Assembly: GCA_041545745.1 (NCBI GenBank)
Contig: CP168152.1
Coordinates: forward strand, 2,230,001-2,294,000
Reading direction: 5' to 3'
DNA from: Stenotrophomonas indicatrix
GTDB lineage: Bacteria > Pseudomonadota > Gammaproteobacteria > Xanthomonadales > Xanthomonadaceae
Length of the DNA stretch: 64,000 bases
Shown here: piece after piece, positions 26,014-38,244 of the stretch
How positions within the stretch are numbered: position 1 is the stretch's first letter
How the letters are laid out: the number at the start of each line of letters is the position of its first letter
The notes under the pieces: model-generated
Database searches by the model: none
What the model was told of the DNA's origin: nothing
What the model saw: the letters and a program-made list of their open reading frames with translations, nothing else
Program-made: the position numbers and the translations under genes

Positions 26014-28675
26014 GGTTGGCCTCCACGCGGAATCCGCCCTTCGCACGGATGTCGGCGCTGGAGCTTCCTACCCTCAGTTCATACGGACCCGCCGGCACCG
26101 CATAGCCGCCGCGCGCTTCGTCATACTGGCGCAGGTCCTGCTGTGCCTGCAGATCGAACGCTATGGTGCGCCGCTCGCCGGCGGCCAGATGGACGCGCTG
26201 GAAGCCGCGCAATGTCTGGCGCGCGTCGCCGGGGCCCGCCTGCGGCCGTCGTACATACAGCTGCACCACTTCGTCGCCGGCACGCTTGCCGGTGTTGGTG
26301 ATCTCGACCTGCACCTTGAGCTTGCCGTCGTTGGCGATGCGCGGCGAATCAAGCTGCAGCCTGCCGTAGTCGAAGCGGGTGTACGACAGCCCGTGACCGA
26401 ACGGATACAGCGGCGTGCCGCGGAAGTAGCGGTAGGTGCGGCCTTCCATCGTGTAGTCGTCGAACGCGGGCAATGTGTCGTCCGCCCTGTAGAAGGTCAC
26501 CGGCAGGCGCCCGCCGGGATTGACTTCGCCGAACAGCGCCTGGCCGACGGCGGTGCCGCCGCGTTGGCCGGGATACCAGCTCATCAGGATGGCGGACAGA
26601 TTCTGTTGCGCCCATTCCACCGCCATGGCCGCGCCACCCGTGAGGACCATCACCACCGGCTTGCCGGTGGTGTGCAGCGCTTCCAGCAGCGTGCGTTGTG
26701 GCGCGGGCAGGCGCAGGTCGGTACGGTCCCCGCCGGCGAATCCCGGGTAGTTGACCTTCATTTCTTCGCCTTCGACGTCGCCGGTGAGTCCGCCCACGAA
26801 CACCACCACATCGGCGTTGCGCGCGGCCTCCAGCGCCGCTTCGAACGGCGGCTTGGCACCGGGCATCCGCCACCCCAGGCGGACGCCGGCATCGCGCTCG
26901 GCGTCGAAGTACTCAAGCCTCAGGTCATAGGCGCGGCCGGCCTGCAGGTCCAGGTCCAGGCCATCGCCGTGCAGGCGATCACTGTTGGCCCAGTGGTCGA
27001 GCACCCGCTTGCCGTCCACGTAGAGGCGGAAACCATCGTCGGCGGCCGCCTCGATCCGGTAGCGCCCCGAAACGGGCGGCAGCAACTGTCCAGTCCAGCG
27101 GATGCTGAAACCATCGCTGGGGATGCCCTGCCCCGGCGCGGCTTCACCACGGGCCAGCAGGTTGTCGGTCGGGGAACCCCGGTCCCAGCGGAATCCGATC
27201 TGGGCATCGGTGCGGACCAATGCCGGCGTGCCTGAAAGATCAGCGGTACGGAAGTACTCGCCGCGCAGGCCACGCTCCGGCGAGTCAGCCGACGGGCGCA
27301 GGTAGGTTGCTTCGATCAAGGGCGTGGCGCTGGGATCGTCGCGCCCTTCAACCAGGTCCACGCCCCGTGCGTAGCTCACCTCGATGCCCTTGGCGGCATC
27401 GCGGATGCCCTGCAGCACGGTGACCGGCGCGGCCGGGGTGCCGAAGTAGTTGCCCAGCAGTGCCATGGTGTCATCGGCGGTGGGGCCTATCACGGCGATG
27501 CGCTTGAGGTTGCGGGACAGCGGCAGCACACCATCGTTTTTCAGCAGCACCAGCGATTCCTGGGCGGCCTTCAGGGCCAGCGCATCGTGTGCCGGGGCCT
27601 GGTTGACCGACGCGGGAATCTGCGCCCAGCGCACGCGCTCGGGTGGATCGAACATGCCCAGCCGCATCCGCGCGGCAAACAGACGAGTCACCGCATCGTC
27701 GATCTCCGCCTCGCTGATCAGGCCCTGCCGCACAGCGGCTGGCAGCGTGGCGTATTCCTGGCCGCACTCCAGTTCGGTGCCATTCCTGACCGCCAACGCG
27801 GCCGCTGCTTCGCGGCTGGGAACGATCCGGTGATGCTTCCAGATGTCGACGATGGCCCAGCAGTCGGAAACCACGTAGCCCTTGAAGCCCCAATCGCGAC
27901 GCAGCACATCACGCAGCAGGAAGCGGCTGGCGCTGGCGGACTCGCCATACACCCGGTTGTAGGCACCCATCACCGCGTCCACCTGGCCCTCCTTCACCAG
28001 CGCCTCGAACGCCGGCAGGTAGGTGTCATACAGGTCGCGCTTGCTGGGGCGGGCATCGAAGTGGTGGCGATCAGCTTCGGGACCGCTGTGCACGGCCAGG
28101 TGCTTGGCGGTGGCGTCGAGCTTGCGGTACACCGGGTCGTCACCCTGCAGGCCGTGCACGAAGGCTACGCCCATGCGGGCGGTGAGGTACGGGTCCTCGC
28201 CGTAGGTTTCCTGGCCGCGGCCCCATCGCGGGTCACGGAAGATGTTGATGTTTGGCGACCAGTAGGTCAGCCCCTGATAGCGGCCATGCGAGCCTTCGCG
28301 GAGGAACTGGTGGTGCTTGGCCCGGGCCTCGTCGCTGATGGTGCTGGCCACCTGCCCCATCAGCGGCACATCGAAGGTGGCCGCCAGGCCGATGGCCTGC
28401 GGGAACACGGTGGCCTGCCCTGCCCGCGCCACGCCATGCAGGCCCTCGTTCCACCAGTCGTAGGCGGGAACGCCCAGGCGCTCGATTGCGGGCGCAGCGT
28501 TCTGCATCTGCGCTGCCTTCTCTTCCAGGGTCATCCGTGCGACCAGGGCGGCGGCGCGGCTTTCAACGATGGCCGAGGTGTCGAGCCAAGGCGCAGGCTC
28601 GGTAGCGTGACCGGTCGTTGCCAGCGCGATGGCAGCGCACAGGACAAGTGTGTGGAAGATGGGAGTGCGCGTCAT
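26006..28675 (-). CDS. GH3 beta-xylosidase/glucosidase with PA14 domain
   Basis: About 889 aa, secreted (signal peptide ending near GHATEP). The GH3 barrel has YDWWNEGLHGVARAG, RDPRWGRGQETYGEDPYLTA and nucleophile Asp in GYVVSDCWAI. A PA14 carbohydrate-binding insert occupies about residues 465-610 (DGFSIRWTGQLLPPVSGRY), then the alpha/beta sandwich and a fibronectin-III-like C-terminus. This order and the locus suggest beta-xylosidase acting on xylo-oligosaccharides in the periplasm. ATG 28675 has GAGGAG 6 bp upstream; ATG 28678 is adjacent. The upstream GH43 stop overlaps these starts (ATGATG). Confidence 0.92.
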   Translation of the reverse strand: MTRTPIFHTLVLCAAIALATTGHATEPAPWLDTSAIVESRAAALVARMTLEEKAAQMQNAAPAIERLGVPAYDWWNEGLHGVARAGQATVFPQAIGLAATFDVPLMGQVASTISDEARAKHHQFLREGSHGRYQGLTYWSPNINIFRDPRWGRGQETYGEDPYLTARMGVAFVHGLQGDDPVYRKLDATAKHLAVHSGPEADRHHFDARPSKRDLYDTYLPAFEALVKEGQVDAVMGAYNRVYGESASASRFLLRDVLRRDWGFKGYVVSDCWAIVDIWKHHRIVPSREAAAALAVRNGTELECGQEYATLPAAVRQGLISEAEIDDAVTRLFAARMRLGMFDPPERVRWAQIPASVNQAPAHDALALKAAQESLVLLKNDGVLPLSRNLKRIAVIGPTADDTMALLGNYFGTPAAPVTVLQGIRDAAKGIEVSYARGVDLVEGRDDPSATPLIEATYLRPSADSPERGLRGEYFRTADLSGTPALVRTDAQIGFRWDRGSPTDNLLARGEAAPGQGIPSDGFSIRWTGQLLPPVSGRYRIEAAADDGFRLYVDGKRVLDHWANSDRLHGDGLDLDLQAGRAYDLRLEYFDAERDAGVRLGWRMPGAKPPFEAALEAARNADVVVFVGGLTGDVEGEEMKVNYPGFAGGDRTDLRLPAPQRTLLEALHTTGKPVVMVLTGGAAMAVEWAQQNLSAILMSWYPGQRGGTAVGQALFGEVNPGGRLPVTFYRADDTLPAFDDYTMEGRTYRYFRGTPLYPFGHGLSYTRFDYGRLQLDSPRIANDGKLKVQVEITNTGKRAGDEVVQLYVRRPQAGPGDARQTLRGFQRVHLAAGERRTIAFDLQAQQDLRQYDEARGGYAVPAGPYELRVGSSSADIRAKGGFRVEANRD

Positions 28676-30366
28676 CATTTGCTCCTCAAGGCACGCTCGT
28701 CGCGCGCGAATGGTCCCAGCAGCGCGCCGACGAAGCCGCCTGCACGATCCGTACTCAATACCGTTCCGTCCACGTTCCCGGCCAGCGACTGCCAGCCACG
28801 CCCATCACCGCTGTCGAAGGCGAACGCGTACCTGCCTTCGTCGCCGGCGATCTTCAGGCGCAGCGACGCGGTTGCCATCGCCTCACGTGTTGCCAGTGTA
28901 CGGGTAGCGCCGCTGCCGTCGCGCGCTTCGAGGAAGACCGCCACGCGGTCACCGCCGACGCTGCGGACGCCCAGGAAGTACCAGTGCGTCTCGTTCTGGA
29001 AAGCTGCCAGGCCGGCGGCCACGCCTGCTGCCGGGCGGGTCATTTCGGTACTGGCCTCGAAGCGCAGGTGCTGCTGGCGTCGACCGAGGAACGCGGGGTT
29101 GCGCAGCGTGTCCAGGTTCTCCGCCAGCGGATGCACGGCCAGCGACCCCGGCCGCTCGCGCAGGTCCGCCCACGGCTGCTGGGGGATGCGCACGCGCAGC
29201 CAGCCGCTGCCGAGTGTCGGCGCGTCGAATTCGTCGCGCTCGGTGAAGTTGCCGGTGGACGGCGCCTGCGACGCGTCGCCCTGCATCCACGAGGGCGCTT
29301 TGGCCACATACGGAATAGTCTGCGTGGCCGGCAGGATCACCGGCCAGCCGTCCTGCCATTGCACCGGCAGCAGATAGGTCTCCCGCCCGGTGTTGTAGTG
29401 GCGGATGTCGTAGTTGCGGCTGGCAAGGAACACCGCCCACCAGGAGCCGTCCGGCCCCTCCACCAGGTCCGCATGTCCGGCATTGGTGATCGGCAACGGC
29501 CTGTCGGCGGGCAGGTCACGCTGGGTGAGAATCGGATTGCCCGCATACGGCACGTAGGGCCCCCACACATCACGGCTGCGCAGCACCACCTGCGAATGTT
29601 GCGGCCCGGTGCCGCCTTCCGCGTCGGAGAGGTAGTACCAGCCATCGCGTTGGTAGATGTGCGGCCCCTCGATCCAGATCGGGTTCCTGGCCGGCTCCAC
29701 CCCGCCGTCGATCAACACCTTGCGGGGACCTACCGGGGCGAAGGTCGCCAGATCAATCTGCTGCATCCAGATGGCACGGTGGCCCTCGTAACGTGGCGGG
29801 CCAGGCGGTACATCGTTGTTGAGCAGATACACGGTGCCGTCGTTGTCGAAGAACAATGACGGATCGATCCCATCGATGCCAGGCAGCCAGTGCGGGTCGG
29901 ACCAGGGACCGGCAGGATCACGGGCGGTAGCGATGAAGTTGCCGTCGCTGTCGACGGCCGTGGTGACCACGTAGAACATGCCGTCGTGGTAACTGATGGC
30001 CGGCGCGAAGATACCGCGCGACACGCCCAGTCCGTCGAAGTCCAGCTGCGACGGTCGGTCGATCACATTGCCGATCTGCTTCCAGTGCACCAGGTCCACG
30101 CTTTCGAACACCGGAATGCCCGGGAAGTAGGTGAAGCTGGAATTGACCAGATAGAAGCGCCCGTTTGCGGCGACGACACTGGGGTCGGCATGGAACCCGG
30201 CAAGAATCGGGTTGCGATAATGCCCGGCCGGCAAAGGCGCATCGAATGCCGCGTCGAGACCGCGGTACTCGAACCAGTCGAAGTAGACCGGCGGCGCGGG
30301 CGCCGCTGCCCACGCCTGCGGCAAGCTGGAAGACAACACGAGCAGTGAGGCCAGCAGCAGGCGCAT
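28675..30366 (-). CDS. Secreted GH43 beta-xylosidase/arabinofuranosidase with GH43_C2 domain
   Basis: 563 aa with a signal peptide (LLASLLVLSSSLPQAWAAAP). The five-bladed domain has base Asp in GFHADPSVV, Asp in GIDGIDPSLFF and acid Glu in WIEGPHIY. Residues about 370-563 form the concanavalin-like C-terminal domain that shapes the active site of two-domain beta-xylosidases. Periplasmic trimming of xylo-oligosaccharides is expected. ATG 30366 has GAGG 7 bp upstream and overlaps the preceding stop (TGATG). Confidence 0.92.
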   Translation of the reverse strand: MRLLLASLLVLSSSLPQAWAAAPAPPVYFDWFEYRGLDAAFDAPLPAGHYRNPILAGFHADPSVVAANGRFYLVNSSFTYFPGIPVFESVDLVHWKQIGNVIDRPSQLDFDGLGVSRGIFAPAISYHDGMFYVVTTAVDSDGNFIATARDPAGPWSDPHWLPGIDGIDPSLFFDNDGTVYLLNNDVPPGPPRYEGHRAIWMQQIDLATFAPVGPRKVLIDGGVEPARNPIWIEGPHIYQRDGWYYLSDAEGGTGPQHSQVVLRSRDVWGPYVPYAGNPILTQRDLPADRPLPITNAGHADLVEGPDGSWWAVFLASRNYDIRHYNTGRETYLLPVQWQDGWPVILPATQTIPYVAKAPSWMQGDASQAPSTGNFTERDEFDAPTLGSGWLRVRIPQQPWADLRERPGSLAVHPLAENLDTLRNPAFLGRRQQHLRFEASTEMTRPAAGVAAGLAAFQNETHWYFLGVRSVGGDRVAVFLEARDGSGATRTLATREAMATASLRLKIAGDEGRYAFAFDSGDGRGWQSLAGNVDGTVLSTDRAGGFVGALLGPFARDERALRSK

Positions 30367-32348
30367 CAGGGAACCTCCGCAGGAGAAATGGAAAGCTCGA
30401 ACGGGCCGGCGGGCGCGCCGCTGCTGTCGCGCAGCGTGCACACCGGGCCATCGGCCCAGCAGTAGCGCACGCGCCCGCCCGCGTCAGCCGGCGGGCTGCG
30501 CAGCACGACGTCGTGCCCGTCCAGCACCGCGTCGGCGTAGTGGCAGTGGCGCGCATCGACGTCGCACAGCTCGAAGCCGATGGGGCCGTTCGCGCCGGTC
30601 GTGACCAGAGCGCCGGCCACGTCGTCGAACGCAATACGTACACCGGCCCGCGTGGCCGATGCCTGGCGCGCTATCGGGCCGGACGGCGCTACGCCGCGCT
30701 CGCCATAGACCACATGACGCGCCACCCGCGCCAGCCGCCGACCCAGTTCCTGCTTGTTCGGCGGGTGGATGTCGTAGGCATCGCCGATATCGATGGCCAC
30801 GGCCAGCCCGGTGTGCGGATCTTCCGCTGCGGCGAGCCGCTGCGCCTCGCGCACCTGCGCCCAGCCACTTTCAACCGGCGCCTCGGGTGGCTGGCCATAG
30901 CCGGCCAACTGCACCAGCAGCAGCGGCGTCTGCGCGCCGAACCGCCCCCGCCAGTCGTCACGCAGGCTGCGCAGGCGTGCGAGGTATGCCGTTGCGTCGC
31001 CGGTATTGGATTCACCCTGGTACCACAGCACTCCACGCAGGCCATAGGCGCCCAGCGGCGCGATCATGCCGTTGTACAGCGTCGATAGACCCGTGGCAGC
31101 GTGCCACGGTGCCAGCGGCGGCGCCTGTGCGCCGGGCGCCACCCGGTACTGCCAGCGGACATCCAGCTCGATGCGCGTACCGTCATCCAGGCCGATGGTG
31201 TGCGCACTCGCGGGCCCTGCAAGCCCACCGTCACCGTAGGTATCCAGGACATTGATCACCACCGTGTTGGCTCCGGCGTTCAGCAAGCCGGCTGGCAGCG
31301 CATAGGTTCGCCGCTCACCTGCACCGTACTGGCTACCTACGGCCACGCCGTTCACCCAGGTCATGTCCGTCTCGTCAATGGGCCCGAGCTCAAGCTGTGC
31401 GCGCTTGGCTGCCTGGTCGGCGCTCAGGGTCACCTGGCTGCGGTACCAGACCATGCCGTTGTAACCGGCCAGCGCTGGCACGTCCCAGCGCTCCCACGCC
31501 CCGAGCGTGGTGGGTGCGCGTTGCCATCCGCTGCTGTCGCTGCCTGGCTGCCAGGGTGCATCGGCGGCGACGGCACCGGCGCGATGGGCCCACCAGTGCT
31601 GCCACTGCTGGCCCCAACGCTCGTTTGCCGCAGCCGGATCCCGCGCGTACAGCGCGAGCACGTCAAGGGCTGGGCCCAGGCCGCCCTGCATGCGCAGGGC
31701 ATCGCTGCTGGTCCAGGCTTCGATACGCGAGCCGCCCCACGCTGCCTGGATCAGCCCCATCGGAACGTCAACGGTCTTCCGCAGTTCACGCGCAAAGTAG
31801 AAACACGCGGCGGAAAAGTCGCGCACCGTGTCCGGTGACGCAGGGCGCCATGCCACAGACGCGGGAAAATTACTCTGTGGTGAAACCGCCGCCGCCTTCG
31901 GCACGGCGAACAGGCGGATCCCCGGTTCCGTGACGGAGGCGATCTCGCTGCCTGCATCAAGCGCGCGCCACATCGGAAGCTCCATGTTCGACTGCCCGGA
32001 ACACAACCAGACATCGCCGATCTGGACGTCGCGCACGATCTGGCTGGCGTGCCCGGACCGGACCGACATTTCGTAAGGTCCGCCGGCTGCGGCAGGCGGC
32101 AGCGTTGCGTGCCAGCGGCCATCGGCAGCCGCGTTCGTGCTGACAGTGCGCCCTGCAAACGCCACGGAAACCGGGGCGCCCGGCGTGGCCTGGCCCCATA
32201 CCGGAATTGGCCGGTCACGCTGCAGCACGGCGTGATCCTGGAACAGCGGATGCAGCAGCGCCCTCCCTGGTTCCTGTGCCGCTGCACGCGTGGCGCAGCC
32301 GCCCATGGCAACCACCAGCAGCCAGCCCACCCACGACGTCGGCTTCAT
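30366..32348 (-). CDS. SASA-family (sialate O-acetylesterase-like) acetyl-xylan esterase
   Basis: 660 aa, exported. The N-terminus LLVVAMGGCATRAAAQ could be a lipoprotein signal with an atypical -3 Met. The SGNH-like nucleophile is Ser120 in CSGQSNME, a second block is LWYQGESNTGDA, and the Asp/His pair lies in IDIGDAYDIHPPNKQELG. A beta-sandwich insert sits between them (about residues 290-420). Xanthomonas xylan loci encode this family as acetyl-xylan esterases, which remove acetyl groups before glycosidases act. ATG 32348 overlaps the GH67 stop (ATGA) with AGGAG 8 bp upstream. Confidence 0.88.
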   Translation of the reverse strand: MKPTSWVGWLLVVAMGGCATRAAAQEPGRALLHPLFQDHAVLQRDRPIPVWGQATPGAPVSVAFAGRTVSTNAAADGRWHATLPPAAAGGPYEMSVRSGHASQIVRDVQIGDVWLCSGQSNMELPMWRALDAGSEIASVTEPGIRLFAVPKAAAVSPQSNFPASVAWRPASPDTVRDFSAACFYFARELRKTVDVPMGLIQAAWGGSRIEAWTSSDALRMQGGLGPALDVLALYARDPAAANERWGQQWQHWWAHRAGAVAADAPWQPGSDSSGWQRAPTTLGAWERWDVPALAGYNGMVWYRSQVTLSADQAAKRAQLELGPIDETDMTWVNGVAVGSQYGAGERRTYALPAGLLNAGANTVVINVLDTYGDGGLAGPASAHTIGLDDGTRIELDVRWQYRVAPGAQAPPLAPWHAATGLSTLYNGMIAPLGAYGLRGVLWYQGESNTGDATAYLARLRSLRDDWRGRFGAQTPLLLVQLAGYGQPPEAPVESGWAQVREAQRLAAAEDPHTGLAVAIDIGDAYDIHPPNKQELGRRLARVARHVVYGERGVAPSGPIARQASATRAGVRIAFDDVAGALVTTGANGPIGFELCDVDARHCHYADAVLDGHDVVLRSPPADAGGRVRYCWADGPVCTLRDSSGAPAGPFELSISPAEVP

Positions 32349-34489
32349 CGTCCATCTCCTGGCGCGGAGGGAAACTGCAGGGCCTGGTACCAGGCCAGCG
32401 GATGCGGCGGCGCGGCTTCGCCTGCGGGCAACGGCCTGCCGCTCACCGACTGGAAGTACGCCACGCTGGCATCGCGCCACCACTGTGCTTCGCGCAGCTG
32501 GATACGCAGGAAGGCCGCAACCTGCGCGTGCCGTTGCGCATCCACCTTGTCGCGCTCCAGGGCGGCGCCCTGCCCCGTCGGAGCCAGCGTTGCCCAGGTG
32601 GCCTGCATGGCGTGCACCTGGCGTACGCCCTGCGAATAGCGCCCGACCAGTTCGTCCCACAGCGCCCGCCCAGAGGCCATGCGGTGATCCCACGGCACGT
32701 GGTGGAACCACAGCAGCAGCGGCTCCGGAACCCGCGCCAGGTCGCCATACTGCGCGGCCACGTCGGGGGAATACTGGGCGACGGCGTTGCTGCCGCGCGC
32801 CGTGCGGTCGAAGCCGATGCCGTTGTAATCCGCACGGTGGTAGTACACCGACGTCCAGTCCGCGCGTGGGCCGCCATCGACCCACGGACCGGGACCATGG
32901 TGGTGTCCCCGCGCCATCAGATGGTGCAGGCCCAGCGGCGTCATGTAGTTCACCGCGGCCTCGCGCGAGGCCATCATCATCCCGACGATGGGCCGCACCA
33001 CGCCGGGATCGGCCGAGAATGTCAGCGCCGCCCAGTCCGCCGCGATGTCCTGGGCCGATTGCCGCGGATCCCACGCAAGGCGCCCGAAGGCGTACCAGTT
33101 GGCCTGGTCGAAGTGTGATCCACTCCAGGTGCGATCGGTGCCGATGTTGGCGACGCCGGCCATGCCGGCCAAGGATTGCGCCACGGTGGAATCCTTGCCG
33201 CGCGCGCGGGTGTCGGCCCGCAGCACTTCCTCGTACAACGGCCCCAGGTAAACCAGATGCGTGGCAAAGCCCAGGTACTCCTTGGTGATCTGCACTTCCA
33301 TCATCAGCGGCGTGCGCGGCATCGCCCCGAACAGCGGATGGAACGGCTCACGCGGCTGGAAGTCGATAGGCCCGTTCTTTACCTGCAGCACCACGTTCGG
33401 GCGGAAGGCACCATCCAGGCCAGCGAACTCGCTGTAGGCCTGCGTGGCCCGGTCCGCAGGAACGTCGTGCGCGTAGACGAAGGCGCGCCACATCACCACC
33501 CCGCCGTGCGGGGCCAGCGCATCGGCCAGCAGGTTGGCGCCGTCGGCGTGCGAGCGGCCGTAGTCCTGCGGGCCGGGCTGCCCTTCCGAATTGGCCTTCA
33601 CCAGGAAGCCACCGAAATCGGGCACGCGCGCATAGATCTGGTCGGCTTTGTCGCGCCACCAGCGTTGTACCGCGGGGTCGAGTGGATCGGCGGTGTCGAG
33701 CCCGCCCAGCTCGATGGGTGCGCTGAAGCGTGCACTCAGGTAAACGCGGATGCCGTACGGCCGGAACAGATCCGCCAGTGCTGCCGCTTTGTCGAGATAG
33801 TCCGGCGCAAGACTCTGTGCATCTGCATTCACGTTGTTGAGCACGGTGCCGTTGATGCCTACGGACGCGTTGGCGCGTGCGTAGTCGGTGTAGCGCGGGT
33901 CGCGCCACTCCGGCAACGTCTGCCAGTCCCACAGTGATCGGCCTGCATAGCCGCGTTCCACGTGTCCGTCCAGGTCGTCCCAATGGTTGAGCACGCGCAG
34001 CCGGAGCCGTGGCGATTGGCGCACATCGAGGGCATCCAGTGCCACGCCGGTCTGCAGCAGCCGCAGCAGATGAAACACCCCGTACAGCACGCCGATATCC
34101 CGCGGTGCGGCGACCAGCAGCACATCGCGCCCGCCCACGCGGGTGCGCTTGAGCAGGTAACCTTCCTCGCCCAGTGACTGCATCTGCGCCCGCAACGGTG
34201 CGATCAACGCTGACGACTGCGGCGTGCCCAGCACCAGCGTGGGGCCGGTGGCCATCGCATCCGGTGCCTGCCGAGCGCTGCCGAGCAGTCCGCCGAGTCC
34301 CCGCTCCAGCTCATCGCGCGCGGCGCGCTGCGTGGCCGTCTGATCAGGGGCCACCACCTGCCCCAAGCGGGAGCGGTAGTCGGCGGCGAGCGTCGGCTCG
34401 AGCGGGGCGTAGCGCATCCACAGCGCGTAGCCATCCTCTGCGCGCGCGTTGCCCATGCAGGCCAACAGCGCCAGCACGGCAGCGAACAT
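32345..34489 (-). CDS. aguA: GH67 alpha-glucuronidase
   Basis: 714 aa, secreted (signal peptide ending near NARAED). Family landmarks are VLNHWDDLDGHVERGYAG, GFLVKANSEGQPGPQDYGR with the likely acid Glu, VKNGPIDFQPREPFHPL with a likely Asp base, and MEVQITKEYLG with a likely Glu base. It removes 4-O-methylglucuronic acid from the ends of xylo-oligosaccharides. It is the first gene of the GH67-SASA-GH43-GH3-fusion-epimerase operon and is divergent from a LacI gene. ATG 34489 lacks a strong Shine-Dalgarno, and an in-frame TTG upstream cannot be excluded. Confidence 0.94.
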   Translation of the reverse strand: MFAAVLALLACMGNARAEDGYALWMRYAPLEPTLAADYRSRLGQVVAPDQTATQRAARDELERGLGGLLGSARQAPDAMATGPTLVLGTPQSSALIAPLRAQMQSLGEEGYLLKRTRVGGRDVLLVAAPRDIGVLYGVFHLLRLLQTGVALDALDVRQSPRLRLRVLNHWDDLDGHVERGYAGRSLWDWQTLPEWRDPRYTDYARANASVGINGTVLNNVNADAQSLAPDYLDKAAALADLFRPYGIRVYLSARFSAPIELGGLDTADPLDPAVQRWWRDKADQIYARVPDFGGFLVKANSEGQPGPQDYGRSHADGANLLADALAPHGGVVMWRAFVYAHDVPADRATQAYSEFAGLDGAFRPNVVLQVKNGPIDFQPREPFHPLFGAMPRTPLMMEVQITKEYLGFATHLVYLGPLYEEVLRADTRARGKDSTVAQSLAGMAGVANIGTDRTWSGSHFDQANWYAFGRLAWDPRQSAQDIAADWAALTFSADPGVVRPIVGMMMASREAAVNYMTPLGLHHLMARGHHHGPGPWVDGGPRADWTSVYYHRADYNGIGFDRTARGSNAVAQYSPDVAAQYGDLARVPEPLLLWFHHVPWDHRMASGRALWDELVGRYSQGVRQVHAMQATWATLAPTGQGAALERDKVDAQRHAQVAAFLRIQLREAQWWRDASVAYFQSVSGRPLPAGEAAPPHPLAWYQALQFPSAPGDGR

Positions 34490-34600
34490 CCAATGACACC
34501 GCTTGCCATCCGGACGGGACCGCAGGGTGGTCAGCAAACCTTGTAAGCTCGGCGCGTGCGCTGGATGCAACAGCGTCACAGAGAAGAACGGGAGCGCGTA

Positions 34601-35659
34601 TTGGACAAGCCGAAGAAATCGGTCCGCCGCAAAACCAGTGGCGTGACGATCGACGAGGTGGCGGCCCTGGCCGGAGTGTCGCCGATGACGGTGTCGCGGG
34701 CGATCAACCAGGGCAAGGTGCGCGATGTCACCCGTGAGCGCGTGATGCGTGCGGTGCGTGAACTGGGCTACACGCCCAACCTGGCCGCCAGTTCGCTGGC
34801 CGCCGCGCAGCACACGCGCATTGCACTGATCTACACCGACCCCAGCGGTGCTTACCTGCGCGAGCTGCTGGTCGGCCTGCTGCGTGTGGCCTCCAACGCT
34901 GCCATCCAGCTGGTCATCGACTACTGGGACGAGCCGGGCCCCGCCGCCCAGCGCAAGGCCGCGCGTGCCCTGGCCGGGCGGGTGGACGGCGTCATCCTGC
35001 CGCCGCCGCTGTGCGAATCGCAGCCCGTGGTAACCGAGTTGGTCAAAGCCGGCGTCCCCGTGGTCGCGATTGCGCCAGGTCACCTTGGCAACGGCATTTC
35101 CTGCGTGCGCATCGACGACTTCCACGCTGGTAGGGAACTGGCTGAACACCTGATCCAGCATGGACATCGCCACATCGGCTTCATCTGCGGGCGTACCGAC
35201 CTCAGTGCCAGCGCGCGGCGTTACGACGGCTTTGTCAGCGCGCTGCACGACGCCGGGCTGGAGGTCGACCCTGCCCTGGTCGAACAGGGTGACTACACCT
35301 ACCGCTCTGGGCTCGCCGCAGCTGAAAAGCTGCTGTGCCAGCCTCGGCCGCCCACCGCGATCTTCGCCAGCAACGACGATATGGGCGCGGCGGCGGTTTC
35401 CGTCGCCCACCGCCGCGGCCTGGAAGTACCCCGCGACCTGTCGGTGGTGGGCTTCGATGACAGCTCGGCCGCCACCACGGTCTGGCCCGAGCTCACCACC
35501 ATCCATCAGCCCATCGCCTCGATGGCCGATGCCGCCATCGAGATCCTGCTGCGCACCATCCGCCGCCGCACCGAGGGCCTGCGCGTATTGACCGACCACG
35601 TGGTGCCGCACCGGCTGGTGGTACGCGACTCGGTCGCGCGCCCACCTGGTTCCCGATAG
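34601..35659 (+). CDS. LacI-family repressor next to the GH67 operon
   Basis: 352 aa from a TTG start with GGGAG 6 bp upstream. The N-terminal helix-turn-helix reads TIDEVAALAGVSPMTVSRAI and the hinge is NLAASSLAAA. The periplasmic-binding-like core includes FASNDDMGAAAVSVAHRRG and VVGFDDSSAATTVWPELTTI. It is a close paralog of the regulator at 49481, sharing long blocks. It is divergent from GH67 with a 111-bp intergenic region, where I see no TGGTAGCGCTACCA palindrome, so it may read a different operator. Confidence 0.92.
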   Translation: MDKPKKSVRRKTSGVTIDEVAALAGVSPMTVSRAINQGKVRDVTRERVMRAVRELGYTPNLAASSLAAAQHTRIALIYTDPSGAYLRELLVGLLRVASNAAIQLVIDYWDEPGPAAQRKAARALAGRVDGVILPPPLCESQPVVTELVKAGVPVVAIAPGHLGNGISCVRIDDFHAGRELAEHLIQHGHRHIGFICGRTDLSASARRYDGFVSALHDAGLEVDPALVEQGDYTYRSGLAAAEKLLCQPRPPTAIFASNDDMGAAAVSVAHRRGLEVPRDLSVVGFDDSSAATTVWPELTTIHQPIASMADAAIEILLRTIRRRTEGLRVLTDHVVPHRLVVRDSVARPPGSR

Positions 35660-35679
35660 CGCGGGGCGCGGCGTCACGG

Positions 35680-38240
<2,561 letters not shown>

Positions 38241-38244
<4 letters not shown>

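Noticed and set aside
23416..26301. Open frame of 961 codons on the plus strand
   Set aside because: It lies antisense to the MFS-GH43 gene and has no domain or Shine-Dalgarno; long antisense frames are common in high-GC codon patterns.
27587..29377. Open frame of 596 codons on the plus strand across the GH3 and GH43 genes
   Set aside because: Composition is rich in Arg/Gly/Gln with no fold, and both minus-strand genes have intact catalytic motifs.
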